The position numbers were made by a program, and so were the translations under genes. The notes beneath the pieces were generated by a model. The model had not been told where the DNA came from, did no database searches, and saw only the letters and a program-made list of their open reading frames with translations. A stretch of DNA of 64,000 bases. Source: Megalopta genalis (lineage: Eukaryota; Arthropoda; Insecta; Hymenoptera; Halictidae). Shown here one piece after another: positions 33,518-45,280 of the stretch; position 1 is the first letter of the stretch, and each line of letters starts with the position of its first letter. The stretch is taken from NCBI RefSeq assembly GCF_051020955.1, contig NC_135026.1:5370501-5434500 (forward strand), given 5' to 3'.

Positions 33518-33850
33518 ATTCCTGAGGCCATTTGGAGAAACTTTTTCCTTTACGAAAATGCAATCCGTGACCTCGTTTACGAGTTATTAACGAAAAACAC
33601 TGACCAATGAGCGGCGCGCTCGGCTGACGCTATGCGGCCGAGCCAGCGAGCGCAACTGGCTCCGCCCGTGGACGAGTAGGCGGCGCGCCAGCGAGCGTCG
33701 CGTCACGCTACTGTCCGCGAGGGCGTGGCGCTAGCCGCGCTGCCTCTCTGATTGGCCGGCGTTTTTCATTAATAACTCGCGAACGAAGTCTCTTGGAGAA
33801 TTTTCGCAAAGGAGAAAGTTGCTCGGAACGGCTTCAGCTATCGTCTCGTC
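33518..33850. mobile_element. Palindromic MITE, copy 8 (core subfamily A)
   Basis: Left end GATTCCTGAGGCCATTTGG; right arm AGAAAGTTGCTCGGAACGG. CCAAT boxes are ACCAATGAGCGGCGCGCTCG on the left and CTGATTGGCCGGCG on the right. The core shares GAGCCAGCGAGCGCAACTGG and GAGGGCGTGGCGC with copies 1 and 3. Confidence 0.82.
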
Positions 33851-34689
33851 GAACGACAGTATTTGTTGCACAATATTTTAATATTTTATTTGTACTAGTA
33901 GTCTGCTCGGTTAAATTGCACGACGCCAAGCCAACCGGCTCACTCAAATCGAAGCAGCTCAACGAAGATATTGCTCCACAGACTCGCGCAATGAGCCGCG
34001 CCGTGATCAAGATTTTCCACACGACAGAACCTGATCCCAGGCGTCACGAACGGGGCGCCAACATCACGAAAGCCTCGGTTCGCCACGCATCGCATGAAAA
34101 TATCCCCGGGGATCGTGCAGAATCTCGTCGCGTCGCGTCCGCGAGCCGCCGACTAATCATGCAAATGCGCGATAAAGGCCGGGGCCCCGATCCCGAACAA
34201 ATTACCCGGCTCGTATTCCACCGGTTGTCGTCCGTGGAATATTCAGCCCGCGACCGGTGGCACGTAAATCCGACGCGGGCACCGCGAGCGTGTGCGTCCG
34301 CGGGTCCGCGTTCCGCCCGGCTCCGCGCCGCGTCTCGCCGCCGACAGGTTCATCGCACGCCCTTAACGCGCGCACGGCCGACAAGTAGATCCGCCGGCAG
34401 AATTTTCTTCGCCTCGTCTCGCCGGCGAAACGGCGGACAGCCCGAGAATTAGTCGCCGTCTTCGTCGTCGTGCCGGTGTACTGTAATTTCTGCCAGAAGC
34501 GTTCGGTGGTAGGAATCGAAACACGCAAGATCTGAGGATATTAAGTCGCGCAATAAGATACGATTCTTGGAGCGTCGCGGCTCGTTTTTATGGACACTCG
34601 AGGCAGTCGGTGACGAAAGGCAGCGGCCAGGATGACGGTGTACAATAATATAATATAAATACGTAGTAATGCTAGAATAAATGCTATGA
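33851..34689. other. GC-rich unique stretch
   Basis: A stop-free plus-strand frame of about 219 codons starts inside the preceding MITE arm and crosses this CpG-rich DNA. Its Arg/Ala-rich product has no family features and it overlaps minus-strand frames, so I do not call it a gene. Confidence 0.5.
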
Positions 34690-35800
34690 CTTGACCTTTT
34701 TTAATTCTAATTTTTTTGTCACGATACGGAGGCAATTCGAAGGCCATGTGACACGATTCGAAGGTCACGTCTAGGTATAGGTCAGAATTAGTAGTATTGT
34801 ATATTTTAAGAACAGTTATTGAAATATCATGAGAGTTACAAATATAGCTTAAATCTGGATGAGAACTGAATTAAATTAGGATTAAATCAAAATTGGGTTC
34901 AGATTAAAACTCTTACATCGCCCCGGATCACATCATAATTGAGTCAGGATTAATTTCGAGATAGATCAGAATTTTTTTTAATAAAAGTATAATTTTCAAG
35001 AAGAATTATTAAAATATTTAGAGATTTACAAATATGGGTTAAATCTGGATGAGAACTAGGTTAAGTCTAGTTTAAATCCGAACTAAATCTGTCTTAGATC
35101 TGATTTAGGTCTACATTAAGTCTGTATTCGATCTGACTTAGTCTACGTTTAGTCTGCATTTAGTCTGACCTAGATGTGATTTAGATCTGACTTAGATCTG
35201 CTTTAAGTCTGTATTAGGTCTAACTTAGATCCGACTTAGGTCTGCATTAAATCTGTATTAAATCTGACTTAGATCTGAGTTAGATCTGAGTTAGGTCTGG
35301 CTTAGATCTTATTTAGGTCTGCTTTAATTCAGTATTTGATCTGATTTAGATCTGATTTAGGTCTATATTAATACGGTATTAGGACTGACTTAGATTTGAT
35401 TTAGATCTGAATTAAAGCAATATTAAGTCTGACTTGGATATGATTTAGATCTGCATTAATTTTGTATTAGGTCCGGCTTAGATTTGATTTAGGTCTTCAT
35501 TAAGTCTGTATTAAGTGTGACTTCAATCTGATTGAGGTCTGCATTAATTCTAAATTAGTTCTAACTTAGATCTGATTTAGGCCTGCATTGAGTCTGTATT
35601 AAGTCTGACTTAGGTCTGAGGTAGGGTCTGATTTAGATCTGACTTAGGTTTGCATTAAATCTGTATTAAGTCTGACTTTGATCTGAGTTAGGTCTGCATT
35701 AATTCAGTATTAGGTCTGAATTGGATTTGTCTTAGATCTGAATTATATCTCCATTTGGTCTGACTTAGATCTGATTTAGGTCTGCATTAATTCGGCTGAC
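34690..35800 (+). repeat. TTAGGTCTG-type array, plus orientation (inverted partner of 23.9-24.8 kb)
   Basis: In order on the plus strand: a single 32-bp-type unit (ACGGAGGCAATTCGAAGGCC, 34726 onward), the AGCTTAAATCTGGATGAGAA junction, GAGATAGATCAG, then about 700 bp of 11-12 nt units such as TTAGATCTGAC, TTAGGTCTGCAT and TAAGTCTGTAT. This mirrors 23869-24766 in reverse. The pair could form a very large interrupted palindrome with a loop of about 10 kb. Confidence 0.85.
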
Positions 35801-36492
35801 AAGAAACGGAAGTGGTTCGAATGGGGGGGGGGGGGCTGGCGGCCGACATGTAACACGAACAGAACCTCGGGCCATTAAAGCAGTACCAGTTAATTCGGGA
35901 TAATTGCAGGTTCACCCGTCGGATCATAGTGTTTAGACCCCGCTCACGTATAACGTATGCACACTGTGTTACCCGCACGAGAGACTCCTAATTATAAGCC
36001 GAAAGGTGGGGGTCTTTCTTCCCCGTGTTTCGCAACGGTGTCTTATTTACCGGCGCTCGCGAGAGAATACGCGGACGACGCGTAATCTCGCGAGCGTGTT
36101 CGGTTAATTCGATGAGATTCCATTGCGAAGATACGACAGATGTGCGTATTGTCGTTCGACGATTCGCAAATTCACGGAAATCGTTGAAGTCGAACGCGAA
36201 CGGCGAAGCGGCTCCGCGACGATTTTTCTACGGGCTAATTGTCATGGTGATCGACGGCTGTCAAGAAAGTGGCACGAGGTCGGACGGTTACGAGATTCAC
36301 AGAGTCACGCGCCGACGATCGTAAGAAAACAACGTCGTTGTCTCTGCGTGACATAGATCATCGATTGTACGCGTTCTCGCGGGTCACACGTCATTTTTTT
36401 ATCGTGAAGATAATAATAAAGCAACGTAGTTTTGTAATAGAAAATATTCGGATCGTAGAAAAAATATAAAGTCTTCGAAAATATAAGCAGGC
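35801..36492. other. Unique stretch with a G13 run
   Basis: Thirteen consecutive G residues at 35823-35835 just outside the TTAGGTCTG array. The rest is mixed composition with no gene seen. Confidence 0.5.
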
Positions 36493-36772
36493 GATTCTTC
36501 GAGTGATTTCAAGCAACTTTTTCCTTTGCGGAAATTTTCTCCGAGGCTCCGTTAACGAGTTATCGACGAAAGACGCGGACCAATCGAAGAGCGAGGACGG
36601 TGGCGCGACAGTAGCGCGGCAGCGGGCTCCGCGCGCAGTGGCCGCGCGCACGGCTGACGCTCCGCCCTCGCGCTCCGATTGGCCCTCGTTTAATCATCGA
36701 TAACTCGCGAACGAAGCGTCGTAGAACATTTTTGCAAAGGAGAAAGTTGCTTCGAATCACCTGAGGAATCTT
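36493..36772 (-). mobile_element. Palindromic MITE, copy 9 (core subfamily C, reversed)
   Basis: Ends GATTCTTCGAGTGATTTC and GAATCACCTGAGGAATC. CCAAT boxes are GACCAATCGAAGAGCGAGG and CTCCGATTGGCCC. The GC-rich core matches the complement of the core at 42.1-42.2 kb (GCGCGCAGTGGCCGCGCG against CCACTGCGCGCGGAGC), so this copy is in the opposite orientation. Confidence 0.84.
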
Positions 36773-37989
36773 CTCATTCGATTACATACATTTCCGGGAC
36801 GATGTGTGCATTTCGTAAGCTCTACGAACTATCAAATATTAATTTATCGAATAACAGCGGTCGAGAAATTGCCAAGCACTGATCCAGTGGCCAGTCTGAT
36901 CGCGGCTGTCAGTTTCCACTTCTCGGTATCGTAAGGAAATAATAACCTCGCTTCGTTTCCCCACAGGTATTCTCACGATTAGAACGAAAACCAATGAAGA
37001 TAAAATTGCATAGCGCAAATCGACTCGCAGCATCTAAACGGAAACACTTTAGAGTACCTTCGGAGCAGATGGGGTTCATAAAATCCCATCAGATCGTAGC
37101 CCCATCGATGCATCGTTCCCCCCTTTGTTCTATTTGTTTTGAGGGGGTAATTGCAGTCGTTTCGCGGCCGTGTATCGGCCGAGAGGATGAAGAAGAAGAT
37201 GGAGAAGCGGCGGTGGAGGAGGGGGAGCCTCGTTTACTCGAAAATTGTTTCGGGCATAGGGTCGACCCTTAACCCTAAATCTCGGCGTATCGAAATATAA
37301 TTGAGGGTCTCGCGGGGATATCTCGTGGCCGTGGGCCCGGCGCATGAATTTTAACGTTAGCCAGCAGCGCCTCCTATCCCGCCCATTCCGCTTTATTGCC
37401 GGGCCGGGGTGGGGCCGCAGGAAACATGCAAATTTCACCGGCATTACCGATTTCCGTGTGACGACCGCCTCGCCGTCGAATTTGCGCCGCGAGCCTCGCA
37501 CGTTCACGAAACTAGATTGAGAGATACCGCGCGAAAAGGGGCGGAGAATAAAATTTCATTTTTTTTTAACCCGGAAAGTGTAACCGCAAATTTCGAGTCT
37601 GATTACCGGCGAACACGTTTTTCGACGGACGATGCAATTTTGTACACAATTTCAGACGCGCTCGTCTTCGTTGCGATGGACCGAAAATTTCCTTCGACGA
37701 TAATTGTTATTTGCGACGAGAGAAACGTAACATTATATTTCATTTGTAAACAAAATTTCACGAATAAACCCATGTTTATAATTTCATTAATTTGTTAAGG
37801 GCAATTGCAGTTGTTACGATCTTTTAATCGTGCGGGACTTTCAAGAATTTTTTTAATGGTTAAAGTATTTTTCGTTAATCATTTTCTTCCCAGAAATTGA
37901 CCCTGCTGGACATTTGTTTAAACAATTTTTGTTTATTTTCAACGTACCGTCATACAATGTTCAATTTATAGCGCATCGCAATACTCTGC
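36773..37989. other. Unique stretch, nothing recognised
   Basis: Mixed composition with a GAA/GGA purine-rich run near 37183-37230. No supported exon, although a TCGTTTCCCCACAG acceptor-like site lies near 36965. Confidence 0.45.
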
Positions 37990-38340
37990 CAATTGATACA
38001 AATTATTAATGATTATAATAATAATTGTAATAAATAATAATTATAAAAGTAATTATAATAATTATAACAAGTTCCAGAACAATTATTTAGTAGCTGCTAA
38101 ATAATTTATTTCCAGACGCAATAATAAATTATCATTTATTAACAAATTAATATAAATAATTATTATATATATTGATAATAATAATAATAATTAATAATAA
38201 TAGTTATTAATAATAACAGTAATAATTAATATTAATAGTAGTCAATAATAGTAATAATAATTAATAATAATTGTTATTAATAATAATATAATTATTATTA
38301 TATATATAATTAATTAATATAAAAAACAATAGAGGAATTA
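37990..38340. repeat. TAATAATAAT-type AT-rich tract
   Basis: Trinucleotide-like AAT/TAA words dominate for about 350 bp. Low complexity. Confidence 0.8.
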
Positions 38341-39012
38341 ATCAACGAATGAAGGTTCCGCGATTGACATAACAATCTATAAATAACATGTAAACAATAA
38401 AAATATTTTCCCATCAATTTCTGGCCATGGAAATTCTTCAAGCGCGATTATATATTATTTTTATAGTTATTTTCAATCATATCACTGTATATATTATTTA
38501 TTTTCTTGTATAATATTTTTCGGCGCCGGTTGCAAGGTGAATATTCGAGGAACGAGTTTACAGCACGGACATTCCCGGGAAGTTTGTTGACGTCGACGAG
38601 AATGCCGCGGACATTCGTCAGGGTCCTTCGCTTTCGTTCGAACCGAGAAGGAGCCGAGGAACCCCGCGGGATTTCTTATTCGATTCCAATTTAGCCGACG
38701 GTACCTACGACGGACGCCGCGTTTTCTTTATTCGTCGTTTATTTCACGAGGCGTTTCTCCGAGAGGAAATACCGGTGTTCGGTGTGTACAGTTACGTTGG
38801 ATCAATAAAGGTGCTTCTCGCGGAGGAACGGTAATTCTTTTCTTCCCGTTTCTCGTTAGTTTACACACCGTGGGCCCCGCCGCCGCCACCGCTGCCGCAA
38901 AAAACTGTGACAAGGTCTGCGCGCTGCGATACCTCATTATCGGGACGGACGCGCGCCTCTCGCCTAAACCACCAATTCTTCGACATTGTTCGCGGCTTAA
39001 ATTGGATCCAGG
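38341..39012. other. Unique stretch, nothing recognised
   Basis: AT-rich, then GC-rich from about 38520. A GCCGCCGCCACCGC run lies near 38880. No gene is supported. Confidence 0.45.
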
Positions 39013-39045
39013 TTAGGTCTGCGTTAGGTTCGGGTTAGGTCGGCG
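39013..39045 (+). repeat. Three exact-length TTAGG-type 11-mers
   Basis: TTAGGTCTGCG, then TTAGGTTCGGG, then TTAGGTCGGCG, in perfect 11-nt register with no other repeat around them. This is the cleanest small example in the window of an isolated 11-mer cluster. Confidence 0.85.
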
Positions 39046-39149
39046 TTTTCACGAATCGATATAATTACAGTTATTGTAGCAATTTTCGCTTGATTTCTGT
39101 TTCCTGAAATTAATCTGAAGAAATCTAATCTAAAAAGTCTTCCAATTAT

Positions 39150-39770
39150 TATTAATAAATTAAATGTAGTACAATAAAATACAGTGATTAAATGCATGCA
39201 AATAAATGAAATATGTATAATATTAAGTAAAATTAATTAAATAGAATACAACAAAATGTGGCAAATGGATAAATATAAATAAATAAATAAAATATATACA
39301 ATATTAAATACAATCAATTAAATATAATACAATAAAGTATAGAAAATAAATATATAAATAAATAAATAAAATATAGCAAATAAATATATAAATAAATAAA
39401 GTATATATAATATTAAATACGATAAATTAAATACAATACAATAAAATATGGTAAATAAATATATATTAATAAACAAATAGAATATATAATACAAAAAATA
39501 TAACAAATAAATATAACTAAATAGTTAAAATATAACAAATAAATATAAATAAATAGTTAAAATATAACAAATAAATATAAATAAATAGTTAAAATATAAC
39601 AAATAAATATAAATAAATAAATAAAATATAACAAATAAATATAAATAAATAAATAAAATATAACAAATAAATATAAATAAATAAATAAAATATAACAAAC
39701 AAATATAAATAAACAAATAAATAAGAAATATAAAAAATTAAATATAATGAATTAAATACGATTAAATATA
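39150..39770. repeat. AT-rich minisatellite (AATAAATATAAATAAATA type)
   Basis: From about 39530 to 39720 the unit is roughly 31-33 bp (AAAATATAACAAATAAATAT plus TAAATAAATA); upstream it is more diverged. Minus-strand frames encode Tyr/Ile/Phe/Leu repeats and are artefacts. Confidence 0.85.
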
Positions 39771-40237
39771 AAAGGCTTGAAATTTCATTGCTATTATAAT
39801 TGAACAATGAAAATTCGCGTCATTCGCGTGATTTCGCCTATAAATCTTAGACAGCCGAGAAGAAACACGGTTTTCTCTGGCGATTAATCGTGTTGCCGGG
39901 CCGTTTCCCAAGCGTTCCCGTGCATCCCAGTTGATCTCGCGTTCCATAAAATTGGAAAACGTGAACACGCGAACGCCCCCAATTGGAAAAACTGCAACGT
40001 ATAAACGGTGACGCGGAGGTATGCAACGTGTTTCGAGAAGGAAATAGAGATAGCTCGATTGAATCACGTAGAGCACTCCTTAGCGGCGCGGCGGGCGCGA
40101 GGCGGTTCCTGAAAATTCTCTGGCCGGGTAAGTAACGAGCCGATTCTAATCAATAAGATTTGTTTCGCGGCCACTTATATATGCGCCGCGAACAGGAATG
40201 CAACTATTGAGACGTTACCCTTTCTAACGAGCCTCTC
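39771..40237. other. Unique stretch
   Basis: Mixed composition. A CCGG|GTAAGTAACG donor-like site near 40129 has no convincing acceptor or frame, so no exon is annotated. Confidence 0.45.

Positions 40238-40301
<64 letters not shown>
40238..40301. repeat. Compound (CT)n(CA)n microsatellite
   Basis: A run of TC dinucleotides to 40261 passes directly into about 19 CA dinucleotides. Confidence 0.95.
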
Positions 40302-40389
40302 AGCGTTCGCTGAAGCCAATTACTTTTCTCTCATTATTCGACTGCTCGATCTTATGCTGTTTCGAGGAGAATCAGTGGCTGAAATTCAA

Positions 40390-41180
40390 AATGGGGGACA
40401 AGTATTTTTTATAATGACAAAGTTGGTTTATATTTTTCAACAACATCAAGACTAGTGTATATTATTTTTTAACAATGTCAAGATTAGTGTATATTATTTA
40501 ATAATAATTTATTGACACTAGAAGTTTATTATTTTATAACAATGACAAGACTAGTGCAAATTATTTTTCAACAATATCAAGGCTAGTATATATTATTTTA
40601 TAATAATGACTGACATTAGAACTGTATTATTTTATAACAATGACAAGACTAATGTAAATTATTTTTTAACAATGTCAAAACAAGTGTATATTATTTTTTA
40701 ACAATGTCAAGATTAGTGTATATTATTTTATAATAATTTATTGACACTAGAACTTTATTATTTTATAACAATGACAAGATTAGTGCAAATTATTTTTCAA
40801 CAATATCAAGACTAGTATATATTATTTTATAATAATGATTGACATTAGAACTGTATTATTTTATAACAATGACAAGACTAGTGTACATTATTTTTTAACA
40901 ATGTCAAGATTAGTGTATATTATTTTTTAACAATGTCAAGACTAGTGTAAATTATTTTTTAACAATATCAGGAATAATGTCTTTTATTTTATAACAATGA
41001 CAAGACTAGTGCAAATTATTTTATAACAATGATAAGACTAGTGCAAATTATTTTATAACAATGACAGGACGAGTGTGAATTATTTTTTAACAATATCAAG
41101 AATAATGTGTTTTATTTTATAACAACTATTGACACTAGAACTATTATTATTTTATAACAATAACAAGACTTGTTCATTCG
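40390..41180. repeat. ~32-36 bp AT-rich minisatellite
   Basis: Units of the form AACAATGTCAAGATTAGTG plus TATATTATTTTTT repeat about twenty times. A longer variant with ATTGACACTAGAACTTTATT recurs near 40509, 40740, 40840 and 41125, hinting at a higher-order period of about 230 bp. No coding capacity. Confidence 0.85.
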
Positions 41181-42049
41181 TATAACAAAGTATACATAAA
41201 AACCAATTTGCAAATATATTTGTTCAATCTTTCTTGCAGCAGATATCAATTAATGTTTATTTCACATAAATATCAACAGTCTAACAATCGTTTAAATCCA
41301 ACCAAAAACATTAACTAAACGATTAACACCTAAAAAATCGTATCAACAAAATTAATAATGTTACATGTCAGCGATGTCAAAATTTTATAGAAGTTCAATA
41401 AATACGTGAATTTTTTATCGTATTTCCATCAACTTAATTATTCAAAGTACGTACGTTGTACGTCTCGGCCGAGTGAAAGCAATTTCGCGAAAGGCGGCAA
41501 ACACGTCCCGCAGAATCTCGCATTTCACGGGCAATTTCCATCCGTCATTATCGTATTAGCATAGTATTATCATCGTGCGAGAGCCTCTTACGTTTAGGAA
41601 CACGGCCCGGGTTCGCGGCGGAGCCGCGCGATTTCCATAGCGCTCGAAGACGAATACTTAAGCAACTAATACAGAATCGGCGGCGTTCCGTCGAGAGGTT
41701 TATCGCGCCGTTTCCATAATCGATCGGCAATTTTCCCGGATCGCAAGCCCGGCGCCGATGAGCCAACGCGTTCCGTGGGATATCATCGTCCGATTCGTTG
41801 CACAATCGTTCAATCTACCGCCGAAATTGATTCTTAAACGACCGCGTGGCTTCTCACGTGCGGTAATAGGAGACGTAATTCAGCAATCAACGCTGGATAC
41901 GTTGCGAATTACGCTACCGTGCCGGCTTCGAATAGTAATTGTTTCCCTCTAATGCGCCGCGCCGTTTCGATTTCAATCTTCCTGGGAAATAGACGGCTTT
42001 CTTCTTTACGAAAGCGTAATTTTTTTACAGATCTCCGAGTTCTTGAGCA
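41181..42049. other. Unique stretch, nothing recognised
   Basis: AT-rich to 41450, GC-rich after. No gene is supported. Confidence 0.45.
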
Positions 42050-42332
42050 GGAAGCTTCCTCGGGCAATTCCAAGCAACTTTTTCCTTTGCGGAAACATTC
42101 TACGAGGCTCCGTTTTCGAGTTATCGGCGATTAAACAAGGGCCAATCGGAGTGCGAGGGCGGAGCGTCGGCCGTACGCGTGACCACTGCGCGCGGAGCTC
42201 GCTGTCGCGCTACTGCGCGCATCACTATCCTTGCTCTCCGATTGGATCGCGTTTTTCGTTGATAACTCGTTAACCAAGCCTCAGAGAAGATTTCCGCAGA
42301 GGAAAAAGTTGCTTAAAATCGCGCAAGGAATC
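42050..42332 (+). mobile_element. Palindromic MITE, copy 10 (core subfamily C)
   Basis: Arms GGAAGCTTCCTCGGGCAATT and AAAATCGCGCAAGGAATCG. CCAAT boxes are GGCCAATCGGAGTGCGAGG and CTCTCCGATTGGATCGCG. The core reads GGCGGAGCGTCGGCCGTACG and is the reverse of the 36.5-kb copy. Confidence 0.82.
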
Positions 42333-43204
42333 GCCTTCTTCGCAAGAATTCACATTTTTTGCAGAGTTTGTTCTTTTTATACGTTCTATTTGGGATACTT
42401 TCTGTCACTAAAGTACGTTTCTGTACCATTTTCTTCACAGTGTTAATGATTAAAATGGTTTTCGATTAAGAATTCCTTAGGAGGAAAATAAAACATATAT
42501 AAAAAATAAAAATAAAATAAAATTGTTAAATTCCTCCGTTGTCCGAATCGTTCTGTACAATTTCGTATTTCGCAACGGATGCCCGCGTTATCAGCAGTTC
42601 ACCGAACGCGATTTCGTTAATAATTTCCTTCTGAATCTTTTATCATCGATGCGATCCAATTACATTCGACATTCCCTTATTTTATATTCTCCTTAAAGCG
42701 GCCGGTATTACTTCGTCGACGAGCACGAACGAATTTTCGATGCGGTCCGAAAAAGAATTTCCGGATGCCAAAAAACGGATTCCAAGAAGAAAAAAAACAT
42801 TTATTTCACCACGTTCCACGGGGCAACGGACAATCGCCGAGATCCTAATTATCGGGACGGGGCCGGCAAGACGCGGTCTGATACGCCGGCGCGATCCAAT
42901 TAGCCGCGAGATGACGGTCCCCGCTTGATAATTATCGCCGCGTTATCGGTCGGTCGTTTCCTGTTCGGCCGGCCGATTTTTACGAGGGCCGTGAAACGGC
43001 GCGGCCCGTGGACAGAGAAAGAGAGCGGAATCGGTCAGGAATGATCGGCTTAAACGGGACGGGATCTGGCCGAACGAGATCCAAAAAACGAAGAGGAACC
43101 ACCGGGAAGCTGGGATGAACCGTTACAACGATCTCTCGGGTCAGCCGTGTAGTGTCTGCGGTAAACTGCGGCCGCGTCGAACACGGCTACCGCAATGCAG
43201 TAAA
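42333..43204. other. Unique stretch, nothing recognised
   Basis: AT-rich to 42700, GC-rich after. No supported gene. Confidence 0.45.
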
Positions 43205-43540
43205 ATTCGTGCGCGTCCTCTCGCGTTTCTTCTCTTTCTCGCGCGCGCTCGGCGCTCCCCTTTCTCACTCACGCGCGCTCAGCACTCCCCTCTCACTCCC
43301 GCGAGCGCTCAGCGCTCCCGCTCACTCACGCCCGCTCAGCGCCCCTTCTCACTCTCGCGAGCGTTCAGCGCTCCCCTCTCACTCACGCGCGTTCAGCGCT
43401 TCCCTCTCTTTCTCGCACGCGCTCAGCGCTTCCCTCTCTTTCTCGCGCGCGCTCAGCGCTTCCCTCTCTTTCTCGCGCGCGCTCTACGCTCCCCTCTCTC
43501 TTACTCTACGCTTCTCTTACTGCTCGCGGCGCTCGTTCAC
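43205..43540. repeat. ~30-bp minisatellite (CGCTCAGCGC plus CT-rich)
   Basis: GCGCTCAGCGCTTCCCTCTC plus TTTCTCGCGC repeats at exactly 30 bp in the 3' half (43392-43490) and less regularly upstream. Because 30 is a multiple of three and no unit has a stop, plus-strand frames stay open in two frames. One, about 43115-43765, would encode a 216-residue protein with a ten-residue RAQRFPLFLA repeat. I regard the array as a minisatellite, not a gene. Confidence 0.85.
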
Positions 43541-44340
43541 GGACCGAGAGCGCTCTTCCTGGTACCATCGGCGCCATCAATTTTCGATATTCCTTGTTCG
43601 ACCGGTTTATTCGTACAGGCTCGCGCAAAAGTTGCCCGCCGAAACAGGGTCAACTGTCCGCGTTATTGTTCCCGATGGAACTTCTCTTATTCGTCGCGCG
43701 ATTATTCGCTCGCTAGAATGGAATGCTTGAAAATCATATTTATTTCGTCGTTTATTAATATTTAAAAGAAAATCTGATTCGTTCCATTTCCAAAAGATAG
43801 TTTGCGATTTTATTGTGAGAAGAAATTGTATAAAGAAAATTAGTGGCTTTCGTTTGCAAAGTTTGCGAAGACTGTGGTTGGCGAAGAGTGACCGAAAAAT
43901 GTGTGCTATTCCTGCGATTTTGTTTATAACGTGGCAGTCAAACTTTCGATTCGAATATAATAAATTGAAATAAAAATTTTAATAAAATAATTTCGTAAAA
44001 TTGTTGAATTGAAATTTTAACTGCCACTTCATAGACGAAACTGGCAGTAATTTGACATAGATTATTAACTAGATAATTGAAATGAAATTAATATATAATT
44101 TAAATAATTTTGTATCGAATAATTTATAAATCAAAAATAAATCGATTAAGAATAAAACGATTTGAACGTAAATTTTTCGTATAAATTTCTCGAGTTCTCG
44201 CGTATTTTTCCCACCATTTCTTATCAAGGATTCGAATATGTGAGTGTCCTCTTTATCCTGCACATGGAAACGTCATGAAATGTGCCAAAACGATTTTCGT
44301 TCGATCGAAAGCGTCGAATATCACGATTCATATTTTTCCC
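43541..44340. other. Unique stretch, nothing recognised
   Basis: Mixed, AT-rich from 43930 to 44170. No gene is supported. Confidence 0.45.
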
Positions 44341-44348
44341 TCGTCTCG

Positions 44349-44524
44349 AGGTCATTTTTCTTTTCAAGCGCCGAAGGTCATCGCTATTTTTCACACAGGT
44401 CGCAGGTCACAATATCGGAGGTCATTCAACTCGTGTCGAAGTGCGATGTCGCGTTATAAAAAAATCGCAATTAACGTGCTAAGAAACAACGGTGACCTTG
44501 AACGCTCGGAACAAATGACCTTGG
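44349..44524. promoter_or_regulatory. Cluster of AGGTCA half-sites including a DR1
   Basis: AGGTCA at 44349, 44375, 44404 and 44419; AGGTCG at 44397 followed by C and AGGTCA gives a direct repeat with 1-bp spacing. TGACCTTGA (44493-44501) and TGACCTTGG (44516-44524) are complements of TCAAGGTCA and CCAAGGTCA, the extended half-site of FTZ-F1/ERR-type receptors. DR1 sites are known targets of RXR/USP- and HNF4-type dimers. Density is higher than expected by chance, but the last pair also occurs at 19.9 kb in matching context, so part of this is a dispersed repeat. Confidence 0.28.
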
Positions 44525-44525
44525 G

Positions 44526-45280
44526 AAAAATAAAACAAAATGTGTGAACGATATTATTATCAACTTTGTACAAAACTTTTGAACAAAATCGTCGTGACAC
44601 ATCTTCTTTCACCGGCAAAAATAATGCAAAAAGATGTCAAAGTGCAGAATAAAATGGACACCCTATATATCGAGCAGAATTTCCGTGTCACTTCGGATTA
44701 GTTTCATCGCGTCTCAATGGCTCCCGTGCACGTTTCTGGAGCACCCTGTACAGCGTGTGCGTGTGCAGATTGTTGTGTGCGTGTGGAGCACCCTGTGCAG
44801 TCTATATATGTGTGTATATGTGTGTTTGTTAGGGCGCGCGTTGTCAAGCGGTAAAGTACACGGTGCATCGAATCGGTGATTTAGAGCGAAGCGTTTGACG
44901 GGACTCGCTGAGCCTCCCTATAAGGTGGACAAGAAAAGTCAACGCACCCGGGGCAGGTGGCACGCCGCGCTCTTTCACGTATCATGTTCGAGAGGTTGAC
45001 GGCGATTCCCGGCCGGCGTGGATTCGCGGAGCGCGCGGAAGGAATCGCGGCGATCCTCCCGGTGTACCGTTACAGCCCATTTAAATATTTGCCCGTGTAA
45101 ACACACGCACCGTGCAGCGCATCGGCCCGCGTCTCGACGCGCGCCGCGCGAATTTTTCGCCACGGCTTCTTCGATAGCATTTTCCGACTCATTGAACAGC
45201 CGGCTCGAACCGCTCCAATCGCGAGCATCGCCCGGCGAATCTTCGCGGCTCGACTTGCCAACGAAACCTGTACGAGTGTT
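44526..45280. other. Unique stretch with a TG-rich segment
   Basis: TGTGTGCGTGTG words lie around 44757-44830, with two GGAGCACCCTGT words at 44738 and 44784 on either side of the first part. TGGACACCCTATATA near 44652 resembles a MITE tip without a partner. GC-rich from 44890, no gene. Confidence 0.45.

Noticed and set aside
33793..34452. 219-codon plus-strand frame
   Set aside because: It starts inside a MITE arm and runs through CpG-rich DNA; the Arg/Ala-rich product looks like translation of non-coding sequence.
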